DNA of 64,000 nt from Gordonibacter massiliensis (ex Traore et al. 2017) (GCA_900170005.1 LT827128.1:2414168-2478167); one strand, 5' to 3'; positions 32,759-41,886 are shown, counted from the first letter of the stretch. Numbers and translations: made by a program. The notes: a model not told the origin generated them from the letters alone.

Positions 32759-33784
32759 ATGGACGCAACCGCTACGCTGACGCGCACCTGCCTGAATCGA
32801 TCGGTGAAGCTGCGCTGCTTCTCGCAGGAACGCGGCTCGCTCTTCGACTACGCCGACGTCGAGAACCTGGGACTGTACGTCCACGTTCCCCCCGACGCGT
32901 CCGGCCGCGACCGCTGTCGACGCCGTTCCGTCTGCAAGGAAAGAGAAACTGCCGCCTGCGTGGACGCGCTCGCCCGGGAGATCGAAGCCGTCGGCTCGTC
33001 CTCCTGGCGCGCGCCGATCAGCCTCTCGGCACGCGAGGCCGCGAGAAACGGAGCGCTTCGCACGCGCTGCGCAGGCAGCGGGGCGAAGAAGCGGATCACC
33101 ACCCTTCACTTCGGCGGAAGCACCGCCCGCCTGCTCGACGGAGACCTGCTCAAGTTGGTGCAGGCGGTCGAGCGGCGCTTCGAGATAACCGAAGGCATCG
33201 GGTTCGAGCTGCGGGCCGCCGACGCGACGCCGCGCAACCTGCAGGCGCTTCGCCGGGCGGGCGTTCGGCACCTCGTCATCGTGGCGAGCGGCGCTTGCGC
33301 CCTCGAAGACGCCCTCCCTTCGGCCGGGAGCTCTTTGGAACGGGCGCTTGCGGCTGCGGGAGGCACCCCGTTCGAAACGGTGTCTGCGGCTTTCGCGTTC
33401 GGAGAGCCCGGTCAGACGGTCGCCCGGTTGCAGCACGACATTGATCGGGCGTTCTCTCGCGGCGCCAACCACGCGTCCATTCGCCCCTGTTCGGCGCGCA
33501 TCGTCGCGCGGGGCGAGCGTCCCGAGCGCGGGCGGAATCGGCCCGGAACGCCGCACGTCGCTTTCGGCTGCTCGGCAACGGCGTTTCTAAAAGGCCGGTT
33601 CGAGGTGGACGCGTTCTCGCTGTCGGAATACGCCGAGCTCGTGCACCAGCGGCGCGCACCGGCTGCCCTCACCCTCAAGTTCGTCGAGCGCGAGCGCGTC
33701 CTGCGTTTCCTCGCATGGGCGAACCGCCAGTGCAGAAACGTGGTCGCTCGCAGGCGGCCGCGCCGTTCTCCCGCCCGCTTGTAG
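32759..33784 (+). CDS. HemW-like radical-SAM pseudoenzyme
   Basis: The 341-residue protein resembles oxygen-independent coproporphyrinogen oxidase/HemW: GLYVHVPPD at 38-46 stands where HemW has LYIHIPFC, TTLHFGGSTARLL at 114-126 matches the family's FGGGTP segment, and LQALRRAGVRHL and the AFGCSATAFLKGRF tail also fit. The Fe-S motif CxxxCxxC is missing: Cys53 and Cys59 are left in CRRRSVC, which lacks the spacing and the aromatic pair. It probably cannot do radical chemistry. GGAGGAGG precedes the ATG. It lies upstream of a TetR gene, with its own promoter, between the men operons. Role unknown; a haem or SAM-binding sensor is possible. Confidence 0.7.
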   Translation: MDATATLTRTCLNRSVKLRCFSQERGSLFDYADVENLGLYVHVPPDASGRDRCRRRSVCKERETAACVDALAREIEAVGSSSWRAPISLSAREAARNGALRTRCAGSGAKKRITTLHFGGSTARLLDGDLLKLVQAVERRFEITEGIGFELRAADATPRNLQALRRAGVRHLVIVASGACALEDALPSAGSSLERALAAAGGTPFETVSAAFAFGEPGQTVARLQHDIDRAFSRGANHASIRPCSARIVARGERPERGRNRPGTPHVAFGCSATAFLKGRFEVDAFSLSEYAELVHQRRAPAALTLKFVERERVLRFLAWANRQCRNVVARRRPRRSPARL

Positions 33785-33918
33785 CTCGCGCCGGTATCGG
33801 CGGTTCGGCCTCGCGAGGAAAAGACCTGTTTTTGGGCCGCCACCTTGGGAGAGAAGCCCGGGAAGTCGTACTATAATGCTCGACAGCGCAAGCGCGACCG
33901 CTCGAGCGAGGAGACCCG

Positions 33919-34476
33919 ATGTACGTCGAACCGAAAGATTCCCGGCAACGCTACACCAAGCAGTGCTTGTTCTCGTCGTTCGAACGCGCGTTGCAGGACA
34001 AGCCCGTGCCCGACATCACGGTGAGCGAGATCTGCAACGACGCCGGCATATCGCGCAAAACGTTCTACAAGTACTATTCCGACCCGTTCGCCTTGCTCCT
34101 TGCCATGCAGGACGACCTGTTCGCAGGTTTGGGCGAGCGCCTTGCAGAGCTGCCCCCCGACGTGTACGCCATCTCGTCGGCCATCATCGACTTCGTCGCC
34201 GAGCACCGCGTGGTGACGAAGGCGGTGTTCGAGAACCGCGGAGAGGGAAACCTTATCGACCGCGTGCTCGACCAGCTGTACGTCACGTACCATGAAAGCT
34301 GGGAGCAGGCGAACCCGGACATGGCGGAAAGCGACGTGGAGTTCCTGTTCCATTACGTGACCTCGGGGTGGGTCGGCATCGTGAGGCTCTGGCTGTTCAA
34401 GTACCCCAGCATGGAGGTCGACGAAGTGAAGGCCCGGGCCGACTCCCTCATGAAGCTCACCACGCCGCGCGCCTGA
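33919..34476 (+). CDS. TetR-family transcriptional regulator
   Basis: The 185-residue protein has a typical N-terminal helix-turn-helix (TVSEICNDAGISRKTFYKYY, about residues 34-53) and a helical ligand-binding domain of the TetR_C_33 sort (SDVEFLFHYVTSGWVGIVRLWL). It starts with ATG after GAGGAG. It follows the HemW-like gene by 134 bp on the same strand and converges with menH. Lying inside the men cluster, it may regulate menB-menEC or its own operon. Possible operators are the palindromes at 32553-32605 and 32689-32727. The ligand is unknown. Confidence 0.9.
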   Translation: MYVEPKDSRQRYTKQCLFSSFERALQDKPVPDITVSEICNDAGISRKTFYKYYSDPFALLLAMQDDLFAGLGERLAELPPDVYAISSAIIDFVAEHRVVTKAVFENRGEGNLIDRVLDQLYVTYHESWEQANPDMAESDVEFLFHYVTSGWVGIVRLWLFKYPSMEVDEVKARADSLMKLTTPRA

Positions 34477-34539
34477 GGCGGCAGCCGGCGCCTCGATCTT
34501 CCCGCTTCGCGCATCGAGCCCGCCCGACAGGAAGCATGG

Positions 34540-35406
34540 CTATACGCAGGCGAAGAAATCCTCGAGAACGCGCACGTACGCTTCGGGCGCCTCGAGGTGC
34601 ACGTTGTGGCCGGCGCCCTCCACGATGCGCGTCGCGCAGACGTTGGATTCGCGCAGATGCTCCGCGAGCGCACAATACTTCTCATCGAGCGCGCCGGCCA
34701 GGTACAAGACCGGAACTTCGGCATCCCGCAAGGAACGCAAGCAATCGAGCACGGCATCCCGACCGGGCATGGCATGCTGGCCCGCCTCCTCGAACGAGCG
34801 CGCGAGGGCTTCGGCGTCGTTCGCCAGGCGGCCCGCACGAAGGCGCTCGCGCACGTCGGGCGGCAGCTCGCGCTGCGTGGCGAACAGGGGTAGCCGCTCC
34901 CAAGCACCCATGAACGCTTCGACGCCCTGCTCTCGGAGGCGGGCGGCGTTCGCAACGTCGCGTGTGCGCGCGGCTGCGCGTTCTTCGGAGCTGGCGGGCC
35001 CGAGCCCCGTGCTTTCCAGCACGAGTGCCGCAAAGGGGCGAGGGTCTTCGATGGCAGCGGCGAGCGCGACACGGCCGCCCATGGAGTAGCCCGCCACGGG
35101 CACCGAAGGCACGGCGCGTTCGCCTGCCACATGCTCAAGGAAAGCGACCAGGGCATCGGCGGCCCGGTCGAGCCGGAAAAGGCGCGCGTCCTGGGGTCGG
35201 TCGCTACCACCATGCCCCACGAGATCGAGCGCGACGACGGGGCGCCTGCGACGCAGAAGCTTGGCAACGTCGTCCCAGCTGTCGGCGCTCTGCGCGAAAC
35301 CGTGCAGCAACACGACGGGCGCGACTTCGGCGGCATCGCCTTCCCAAACGAAATAGCGGTAACGCACGTCGCCGTGTCGAAAGAAGCGTTCCCGGTTCGT
35401 CATCAT
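34540..35406 (-). CDS. menH: SHCHC synthase-like alpha/beta hydrolase
   Basis: The 288-residue protein is an alpha/beta hydrolase with oxyanion loop LLHGFAQSADSW, nucleophile Ser108 in AGYSMGGR, an acid near Asp239 and His267 in GAGHNVH. MenH removes pyruvate from SEPHCHC to give SHCHC in menaquinone synthesis. The GYSMGGR motif and the men neighbours favour that role over an ordinary esterase. Two ATG codons at 35406 and 35403 share a ribosome site (GAGAAAGG). It lies downstream of menD but is separated from it by a 392-bp gap, so it may have its own promoter. Confidence 0.85.
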   Translation of the reverse strand: MMTNRERFFRHGDVRYRYFVWEGDAAEVAPVVLLHGFAQSADSWDDVAKLLRRRRPVVALDLVGHGGSDRPQDARLFRLDRAADALVAFLEHVAGERAVPSVPVAGYSMGGRVALAAAIEDPRPFAALVLESTGLGPASSEERAAARTRDVANAARLREQGVEAFMGAWERLPLFATQRELPPDVRERLRAGRLANDAEALARSFEEAGQHAMPGRDAVLDCLRSLRDAEVPVLYLAGALDEKYCALAEHLRESNVCATRIVEGAGHNVHLEAPEAYVRVLEDFFACV

Positions 35407-35798
35407 GCGACCTTTCTCGGTTCGGCCCGCGCTCGCGCGGACGAGAGGTGGACAAAATTCGAAGCTATGGTAATTAAACGTGCTGAAATTCTAAAAGCTC
35501 CGCAGACCGACAGTTCGAAAGAAATCAAAAGTCCTGATCAGATGCTTGCTTTCTCCATCTGAATAGTGCGCTTCCGAAAGCAAGCTGCCATGCCTTTCGT
35601 TTTTGTCCATGACCATATAACTTATATACAAATCGCGATTCCCTATCGCGCAAAGCGCAGCCGAACCGAAGGCGAAGATTCGCGCACCCCCAGCGCATTG
35701 CGCACGGCATCCAACTGCGAAATGAGCCAGCAGGAGCACGGCCGCCCATGACCAGGCGGCGCTTCGCGCACGGCATCCGACATCCGACGACGCTTGGA
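35407..35798. other. Gene-free stretch between menD and menH
   Basis: The 392-bp stretch is AT-richer in its middle (about 35460-35640), with TTGTATATAAGTTATATGG on the minus strand as a possible promoter for menH. GCGCACGGCATCC occurs twice, near 35699 and 35767. No open frame there looks coding, and nothing else is recognised. Confidence 0.5.
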
Positions 35799-37724
35799 TC
35801 ACGACCAATAGGGCGCATAGCGGCCCTTCAACCCGGAAAGCGGCACGCGCACTTCGATAAGCGAGATGCCGGGCGTTCCCAAAAGCTCGCGGTACGCCTC
35901 GTCGAACGTCAGAACCGTGTTCGCGATCCGATACGGCACGCCGAACGCGCGGGCCGCCGCGCCGAAGTCCACGTCTTGCGGCGTGAGGAACAAACGCTCG
36001 AAGTACGGGTCGTCGGACTGCTGGGGCAGCATGTCGAAAATGCCGCCGCCGTTGTTGTTCAGCAGCACGATGACGATGCTCGGCGCCGCACCGGGCGCGC
36101 CGCCGTCGCGCGCGGCCGCAGCTTCCCGCTGCACGCGCAGCTCGCGCTGGAGTGCGAGGGCGTTCAGATCGTGCAGCAGCGTGAGGTCTCCCGTAAGCAG
36201 CGTGGTCTGCTCGAAATGCTGCGCCGCGCCCAAGGCCGTGGACACCGTGCCGTCGATGCCGTTCAAGCCGCGGTTGCACAGCACGGCGAGGGGCCGGCCG
36301 CCTTTGAGGTAGAACGTGTCGAGCGCGCGCACGCTCATGGAATTGGCCGCGAACAGGCACGACCCCTTGGGAGCCAGCTCCACCACGCGGCGGACGAATG
36401 CGCCTTCGAAGCCTTCCGCCACGTCGTCCACAGCCGCAATGCGCGCCCGGGCGGCGTCGTTGGCAGCGATCCAAGCGGCGTTGAACTCGTGCTGCTCCTT
36501 CGTGTCCGTATGGCAGAAGCGAAGGGAGCGCACGAAATCGTGGGGAGAGCAGGGAACGAACACGTCGGTAGCCGCATTGAAGTCGCGCGTTTCGAACGGG
36601 TCGACCACTATGTTGAGCGGACGCGCGCCGGCCAGCGCCGACGTCGCGCGCTTCGACACGGGACACCGGCCGAAACGCACCACCACCTCGGGTTGCGGGC
36701 CCTCGTTCTTCGATCCGAAAAGCGAATCGTAGTTGTCTATGACGCGGGGGTCGCCGTCGTTCCTCAATCCCGAAAGCGGATCGGCGAAAACCAGCAGCTC
36801 GTTCGAGCGGGCCCACAACATAAGATCGCGCGCCTCAAGCTGCGTGCGCGCGCTGCCCTCGCCGGCAAAAACGACGACGCGCCGGCCGCGCAGCAGCTGC
36901 TCGATGCAATCCGCGTCCTCGTCCAAGCGCAAATGCGTGCGCACGCGGGGAACGGAAACCGCCGGCTCGGGCGTGCGCGCCGCGTCGAACAGGCCCTCTA
37001 CCTGCAAATCGGGCTTGAGGGGCTCGTCGAAGGGGAAGTTGAGATGCACCGGGAATCCTTCGCACGCGCCGGCAATGCGCAAGCCCTCGCCGTCGCCCGA
37101 AGCGGGCACGCCGAACGGCAAAGCCGCGATGCACGCCTCGCGCGCCGCTTGGCGGGCGAACGCGAGCGCCGCGTCGTCGGCGGTCGGCAGCGGCATCTGC
37201 CGGAACGCGCGCACGTGGTCGCCGTACGCTTTCAGCTGGTCGCACGTTTGCGGCGCGCCGAGGCCCTGCAGGCGCGGCGGGCGATCGCCCGTCAGCACCA
37301 CGAGTGGCACGCGCGATGACTCGGCCTCCAACACCGCCGGATAGTAGTTCGCCACCGCCGTGCCCGACGTGCACACGAGGGCCGCCGGGCGCCCGCTCGC
37401 CTTCGCCAGCCCCAGCGCGAAGAAGGCGGCGCCGCGCTCGTCAACATCCACGAACAGCCGCAGCCGCTCCGGGTGCCGGCGCGCCAGCTCGTAGGCCACC
37501 ATCGCAAGCGGCGTCGACCGCGACCCCGGGCTCACCACCACCTCGCGCACGCCCCAGCGCGTCAACTCGTCGAAGAACCCGCCCAGGAACAGGGCGCTGG
37601 CCGTGCTGGTTGGCACCGCGCGGGATCCTTCGACTCCGCGCTGCGCGCTCCGCTCAGGATGACAGGCGGGGGGCTGGGCGCCGGGATCAGGACGGCGGGC
37701 GCCGACCGCGGGATCGGCGCTCAT
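35799..37724 (-). CDS. menD: SEPHCHC synthase
   Basis: MenD is a thiamine-diphosphate enzyme that joins 2-oxoglutarate to isochorismate. The 641-residue protein contains VVSPGSRSTPLA, DERGAAFFALGLAKASGRPA, GDRPPRLQGLGAPQT, a cofactor motif GDLTLLHDLNAL and LLNNNGGGIFDML. The ATG at 37724 overlaps the menF stop (ATGA). The first 40 residues lie outside the normal MenD core. Residues 21-35, CHPERSAQRGVEGSR, come from the dispersed DNA repeat, which here forms part of the N-terminal extension. An internal start downstream cannot be excluded, but translational coupling to menF supports the early one. Confidence 0.95.
   Translation of the reverse strand: MSADPAVGARRPDPGAQPPACHPERSAQRGVEGSRAVPTSTASALFLGGFFDELTRWGVREVVVSPGSRSTPLAMVAYELARRHPERLRLFVDVDERGAAFFALGLAKASGRPAALVCTSGTAVANYYPAVLEAESSRVPLVVLTGDRPPRLQGLGAPQTCDQLKAYGDHVRAFRQMPLPTADDAALAFARQAAREACIAALPFGVPASGDGEGLRIAGACEGFPVHLNFPFDEPLKPDLQVEGLFDAARTPEPAVSVPRVRTHLRLDEDADCIEQLLRGRRVVVFAGEGSARTQLEARDLMLWARSNELLVFADPLSGLRNDGDPRVIDNYDSLFGSKNEGPQPEVVVRFGRCPVSKRATSALAGARPLNIVVDPFETRDFNAATDVFVPCSPHDFVRSLRFCHTDTKEQHEFNAAWIAANDAARARIAAVDDVAEGFEGAFVRRVVELAPKGSCLFAANSMSVRALDTFYLKGGRPLAVLCNRGLNGIDGTVSTALGAAQHFEQTTLLTGDLTLLHDLNALALQRELRVQREAAAARDGGAPGAAPSIVIVLLNNNGGGIFDMLPQQSDDPYFERLFLTPQDVDFGAAARAFGVPYRIANTVLTFDEAYRELLGTPGISLIEVRVPLSGLKGRYAPYWS
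37621..37664. repeat. Dispersed repeat at the menD 5' end
   Basis: The unit GGATCCTTCGACTCCGCGCT ... GCTCCGCTCAGGATGACA lies at the N-terminal coding end of menD, in the same orientation as the purL copy, and is read in frame as CHPERSAQRGVEGS. Confidence 0.9.
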
Positions 37725-39130
37725 CGGGCACCTCCGACGCGCTGGTCGTTCGTAAGGTCAGCGAGGGTTTCCATGGCGCCCGAGCTGGGGTCGATGGCGG
37801 AGGCGTGGCGTACTGCCGTACGCGAGCCTCCGACAGCGGCCGCAGATCGGGTGCCAGGGGAAGCCGCAGCGTCGGCGTCGTCCTCTCCGCTGAAAGCGGA
37901 GAGGACCGTCATAAGCTTCATGCCTATCTCGTCGTATTCGTCATCGGCCACGCTGCCGGCCACGATGCCGCAGCCCGCGTACACCCAGCCGATCTCGCCG
38001 TCGAACACGCCCGTGCGCAGCGCCACCGAGAACTCGCCGTCGCCGTCGCCGTCCACATAGCCGCACGCGCCCGCGAAGAAGCCGCGGTTGTACGCCTCGA
38101 TGGAGCGGATGAGCATCTTCGCCTCGCCCACCGGCGTGCCGGCCACGGCCGGCGTGGGATGCAGGTCGCCCTTCATCTCCCACAAATCGACGCCCTCCAA
38201 GATGCGCGCCCGCGCCGGCGTGCACAGGTGTTGCACATGCGTGAGCGGCAAGATGCCCGGCTCGTCAGGAACGTCCACGTCGTAGCACGTGCGGCGGAAC
38301 ACCTCGCGGATGAACCGCACCACGTAGTCGTGCTCGGCGCGGTTCTTCGGATCGGCCATGAGCTCGGAGGCCAGCCGCTCCCGCTCGGCCTCAGACCCAC
38401 CGGCCGGGCACGTGCCCGCCAGGCACATGCTCTCCAGCTCGTTGCCCGTCTTGCGCACCAGCAGCTCGGGCGTGCATCCGCAGAAGAACACGTCGGCGTA
38501 GCGGTACAGCAGCACCGTGCCGCGCGCGGGCCCGTCTATCAGGTTCACCAACAGGTCCTTCGACGAAAAAGGCCGCTCGGCCACCAGCCGCTGGCGGCGC
38601 GACAGCACCACCTTGTCCACGCGCCCCGCCTCGATGGCGGCCAGTCCCGCGCCTACGGCCGCGCGCCACGCCTCGCGCGAGTCGGGCTCGACGGAATACG
38701 GCACGCTCTGGCGGCGGCGCGGCGGCGCGGCGAGCGCCTGGCGCGCGAACCGCTCGATGCGCCCCGCGTACACCGGCCCGAGCGAGTTCACCTGCAGCAG
38801 CGTTCCGCGCTCGTTCTCGATGAGCACGATTTCCGGCAGCATGAACTTCAAGCGCGGGAACGCCTCGAACAGCTCGTCAGTGGGCGCAGGGTTCTCGGCG
38901 TCGAAACGGTTGAACGAGAAGTACACGGGCGGCTGGTCCACCGGACCCTCCAGCTCGCTTTCGGCATCGTCGAGCGTCGGCAGCGCGATGCAGCGGCCGA
39001 GCCCCATATAGCGGCACGCGCGGCGCTTGTCGTAGTAGACGAACTGGTCGGTGAAGCCTTTCTGCAGCACGCAGAACGCGTCGACGATATCGGCATCGAT
39101 GGGTCGCGTATGCGAGAATATCCTGGTCAT
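37721..39130 (-). CDS. menF: Isochorismate synthase
   Basis: MenF converts chorismate to isochorismate, the first step towards menaquinone. The 469-residue protein belongs to the chorismate-binding family, with KVVLSRRQRLV (general-base Lys region), CTPELLVRKTGNELESMCLA, THVQHLCTPARARI, HPTPAVAGTP and the metal and substrate motifs ending YAGCGIVAGSVADDEYDE. AAGGAG lies 4 bp before the ATG. A Ser/Ala-rich tail follows the catalytic domain. It is the first gene of the menF-menD pair and overlaps menD by four bases. A -10 box at 39278 may serve it. Confidence 0.95.
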   Translation of the reverse strand: MTRIFSHTRPIDADIVDAFCVLQKGFTDQFVYYDKRRACRYMGLGRCIALPTLDDAESELEGPVDQPPVYFSFNRFDAENPAPTDELFEAFPRLKFMLPEIVLIENERGTLLQVNSLGPVYAGRIERFARQALAAPPRRRQSVPYSVEPDSREAWRAAVGAGLAAIEAGRVDKVVLSRRQRLVAERPFSSKDLLVNLIDGPARGTVLLYRYADVFFCGCTPELLVRKTGNELESMCLAGTCPAGGSEAERERLASELMADPKNRAEHDYVVRFIREVFRRTCYDVDVPDEPGILPLTHVQHLCTPARARILEGVDLWEMKGDLHPTPAVAGTPVGEAKMLIRSIEAYNRGFFAGACGYVDGDGDGEFSVALRTGVFDGEIGWVYAGCGIVAGSVADDEYDEIGMKLMTVLSAFSGEDDADAAASPGTRSAAAVGGSRTAVRHASAIDPSSGAMETLADLTNDQRVGGAR

Positions 39131-39277
39131 GGTTCTCCTTACCGCTCAAGCCGCCTCGTGCGCCGCGCTGGTTCGCAATCGGGCGCCGCGCACGGCACCC
39201 TGGTCTTCGCCCTGCCCATGAACGCACCGAAGCCGCCGGGAAACCGCGCCGCGCCGCCGCCATGCGCACGACGGTAT

Positions 39278-39283
39278 AGTATA
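39278..39283 (-). promoter_or_regulatory. -10 box upstream of menF
   Basis: TATACT on the minus strand lies about 150 bp before menF. TGCGGT lies 18 bp upstream as a weak -35 box. The local sequence GACGGTATAGTATACCCGTC is nearly symmetrical and also offers TATAGT on the plus strand. The rest of the stretch 39131-39456 holds no gene I can support. Confidence 0.45.
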
Positions 39284-39456
39284 CCCGTCCGCATGCGCCG
39301 AACCGCAGGACGTCGGCAAGCACGCACCCGAATCGGCCGTTCGAGAATCATTGCCCGATCCGCGCCCGAGCGGGCCTCCTCCTGCCGCCACCCCGAACGG
39401 GGCGCCAAAGGCGCGCTCGAACCAGATGCAGGATCGTCAACGACTCCGTGGAAGTT

Positions 39457-39485
39457 TTGCGCACGCGCTCGGCGACCTCTATACT
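39457..39485 (+). promoter_or_regulatory. mscL promoter
   Basis: TTGCGC at 39457-39462 and TATACT at 39480-39485 are 17 bp apart. Transcription would start near 39492, leaving a 28-base leader before the mscL ATG. Confidence 0.7.
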
Positions 39486-39519
39486 GGGCCAACAACCAGC
39501 CGTACGCGAAAGGCCCGCT

Positions 39520-39981
39520 ATGAGGAAGTTTCTCCAGGAGTTCAAAGATTTCATCAACCAAGGCAACGTGATGGACCTGGCCGTGGCCGTGGTCATAGGC
39601 GCCGCGTTCACCGCCATCGTGAACTCGGCCGTGAGCGACCTCATCATGCCCCTCGTGGGCGCCTTCACCGGCGGCATCGACTTCTCGGACATGAAGCTGT
39701 ACCTGCCGCTGGGCGCGGGCAATTCCGCCATCGCCTACGGCAACTTCATCAACGCCGTCATCCAGTTCGTCATCATCGCGTTCGTGGTGTTCCTTATCGT
39801 GAAGGCCCTGAACAAGGCGCGCTCGCTGGCCACGCGCGGCAAGCAGGCCGACGAGAAGGAGGCCCCGCACTGCCCGTACTGCCTGGAAGAGGTGGCGGAA
39901 GGCGCCACGCGCTGCCCGCATTGCACGGCCGAGCTGCCCGCCCCGGCCGCACCCGTCGTTAAAACGCCAGCGAAGGCGTAA
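39520..39981 (+). CDS. mscL: Large-conductance mechanosensitive channel with zinc-ribbon tail
   Basis: MscL opens when membrane tension rises and releases solutes on osmotic downshock. The 153-residue protein starts MRKFLQEFKDFINQGNVMDL, has the pore helix AVAVVIGAAFTAIVNSAVSD, a periplasmic loop and the second helix NAVIQFVIIAFVVFLIVKAL. The cytoplasmic tail then carries two CxxC pairs (CPYCLEEVAEGATRCPHC) instead of the usual C-terminal helix bundle alone. The tail would bind one zinc ion. ATG 39520 follows AAAGG by seven bases; the frame upstream has no good start. Confidence 0.94.
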   Translation: MRKFLQEFKDFINQGNVMDLAVAVVIGAAFTAIVNSAVSDLIMPLVGAFTGGIDFSDMKLYLPLGAGNSAIAYGNFINAVIQFVIIAFVVFLIVKALNKARSLATRGKQADEKEAPHCPYCLEEVAEGATRCPHCTAELPAPAAPVVKTPAKA

Positions 39982-40008
39982 GGCCGCAGGGCGACCACCG
40001 AGCGCGCG

Positions 40009-41493
40009 TCACTGTCCTTCGGGAGGAAGCGGCGCCTCCTCTTCGGTGGAGAACATCTTCTCGCGCTTGGCAACGAACGCCTTCAGGTCGCTCTCGGAGT
40101 GGATGTCTATCTTGCCGTAGAGGTTGTGCAGGTGCGTCTTGATGGTGTTCTGCGTGATGAACAGCTCCTCCCCTATCTCCTTACGCGTCTTGCCCAAGAT
40201 CACGCTGTGCATGATCTCCAGCTCGCGCTGCGTCAGGCCGTAGTCTTGCGCGATTACCTCGCACGTGCGGAAGATGTCGGTTTCCTCGTCGGTATTGCCG
40301 GGGCGCACGAAGCCCCATCCCGTGCGCATGTTCGCGTTGTTGGTGAGGAGCAAGGCGGCGAACAGCACCAGGAAAGCCAGCACGCAGAAGAACATGATGG
40401 TTTGCTCCGAGCTCACGAAAACCTGCAAGGCCACACTGCCTATCACCACGCCGAGCGCCCGACCCGTCATCAACGCCGTGCTGGGACACGAGGCAACCCA
40501 GGTGGCCGGCTGGTCGCAGCTTTTGATGAGGTACGACCCCAGCGCCCACAGCACCAGGTCGAGATACAGAAAGCCGGTCGTCTGCAGCACGCCCGCCGCC
40601 ACGGACGACGGCCCCAGCACCCCTACGGCCAGCAACCCGAGCCCCGCCAAGGGGAACCCTATCTGGTAGATGGAGCGGTTGAAGTCCATTTGCAGCACCA
40701 TGGCCACGAGCAACGCCAGCAGCGCCGCAAGGAAGTACCCCGCGGAATCGGGCATCGGAACGAAAGCGCCCGAGAAGCTCATGAAGCCCAGCGGTATGCC
40801 CAGCGCGAGCCCCTGGGTGATGGACGTGGCCATGAAGCGGTACGGTATGAGCAGGTCGTTCGTCGATTCGCGATACAGCACCTTCTGATCGGGAAAAGCC
40901 TGCGCCTTCGAAAGGTAGAACGTCAGAACGATGAACGCGGGCAGCACGAAAGCCATCACCCACTTCACCCACGGATCGAGAAACGAGATGCCCAGCGCCA
41001 GCAGCGCCGTGGCGAGCGCGGCCGCGATGCCGAACGTCAGCGTAGGCGTCACCCCCAGCATGCCGAAGATGCGCCCCAACTCTATATGGATGCCCATCGT
41101 GCCCACGGCCAGCATGACCATGCCCAGCGCCAGCGCCGCGAATCTGAACGGCTCGTTCGCTATCCCCGCATGCGTTTCCATAAAGAGGAAGAATATCCCC
41201 AGGGTCATGCTCGTGACGAGGAACCACAGGTATCCGTTCTTGTCGAACACCTTGATCTTCTTGAACCGGAACGCGAAGAACAGGCACACGCACGCGCAAA
41301 CGAACATGAACGGAACGATCGTGGAAAAGGAGAAACCGGCCACCTGGAACGAGTCGGGAAAGAAAAAGCCCTCTATGAACAGCAGGGCAGCGAACGTCCG
41401 ATATCCGACGAAACACACGAACAGCGTCGGCTGCTCGCGCACGTCGTGGACAACCTTGCGTATGCCTCCGCGATGAACGCCCTCTGCTTCCAT
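40009..41493 (-). CDS. LuxR-family regulator with multi-span membrane N-terminus
   Basis: The 494-residue protein has about 12 hydrophobic segments in its first 400 residues, in an MFS-like layout, and a C-terminal LuxR helix-turn-helix (LTQRELEIMHSVILGKTRKE, then NTIKTHLHNLYGK). This architecture is common in Eggerthella-type genomes, where such genes often sit beside a metabolic gene they control. It would sense a small molecule in the membrane and bind DNA with its tail. ATG 41493 has GGGGGG upstream; the frame extends further without similarity. It is divergent from a second, short LuxR gene. Confidence 0.85.
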   Translation of the reverse strand: MEAEGVHRGGIRKVVHDVREQPTLFVCFVGYRTFAALLFIEGFFFPDSFQVAGFSFSTIVPFMFVCACVCLFFAFRFKKIKVFDKNGYLWFLVTSMTLGIFFLFMETHAGIANEPFRFAALALGMVMLAVGTMGIHIELGRIFGMLGVTPTLTFGIAAALATALLALGISFLDPWVKWVMAFVLPAFIVLTFYLSKAQAFPDQKVLYRESTNDLLIPYRFMATSITQGLALGIPLGFMSFSGAFVPMPDSAGYFLAALLALLVAMVLQMDFNRSIYQIGFPLAGLGLLAVGVLGPSSVAAGVLQTTGFLYLDLVLWALGSYLIKSCDQPATWVASCPSTALMTGRALGVVIGSVALQVFVSSEQTIMFFCVLAFLVLFAALLLTNNANMRTGWGFVRPGNTDEETDIFRTCEVIAQDYGLTQRELEIMHSVILGKTRKEIGEELFITQNTIKTHLHNLYGKIDIHSESDLKAFVAKREKMFSTEEEAPLPPEGQ

Positions 41494-41583
41494 ATTGGCC
41501 CCCCGATAACCAATCGCCTCGCATGAGCGAGCGCATGGAGGACCGCGGAAACAAACGCGTTGCCCCCTTCGCGCTTCACGGCG

Positions 41584-41589
41584 AGTATA
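41584..41589 (-). promoter_or_regulatory. -10 box of the membrane LuxR gene
   Basis: TATACT on the minus strand, about 90 bp before the start codon. Two copies of CTAATAC lie just upstream (41591 and about 41613) and could be regulator sites. Confidence 0.5.
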
Positions 41590-41855
41590 CCTAATACTTA
41601 TCGAAAAGCATCTAATACATGAGGGGTGAGATGCCTTGTCGAGACAAACCACCTCTGGTGGAGGATGGCGCTCGCCTTCGTGAAATCTCATGATGCGAGT
41701 CAGCACATGCGCCATGCCCGGCATTTCCGAGGAAGGAACGTGGCAAGGAGGTGAACAGGGGACGGGCATGAACATGAGCGCATCATTCACGTTAGGTTTC
41801 TAATGCTTCAAGCTGAAGTTTCGCAAGAAAGCGGAAACCGAAGTGTCACCCCCTT

Positions 41856-41886
41856 CCCCTCCTTCGGGTCGCTCCCGAAGGAGGGG
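41856..41886 (+). other. Perfect 13-bp hairpin in the leader of the short LuxR gene
   Basis: CCCCTCCTTCGGG pairs exactly with CCCGAAGGAGGGG across a 5-nt loop. No U-tract follows. It lies about 30 bp before the start codon and next to the GGGAGG ribosome site, so it could affect translation. Confidence 0.65.

Noticed and set aside
41856-41886. Intrinsic terminator
   Set aside because: The perfect hairpin is followed by GAAACCCC on the plus strand, with no run of T.
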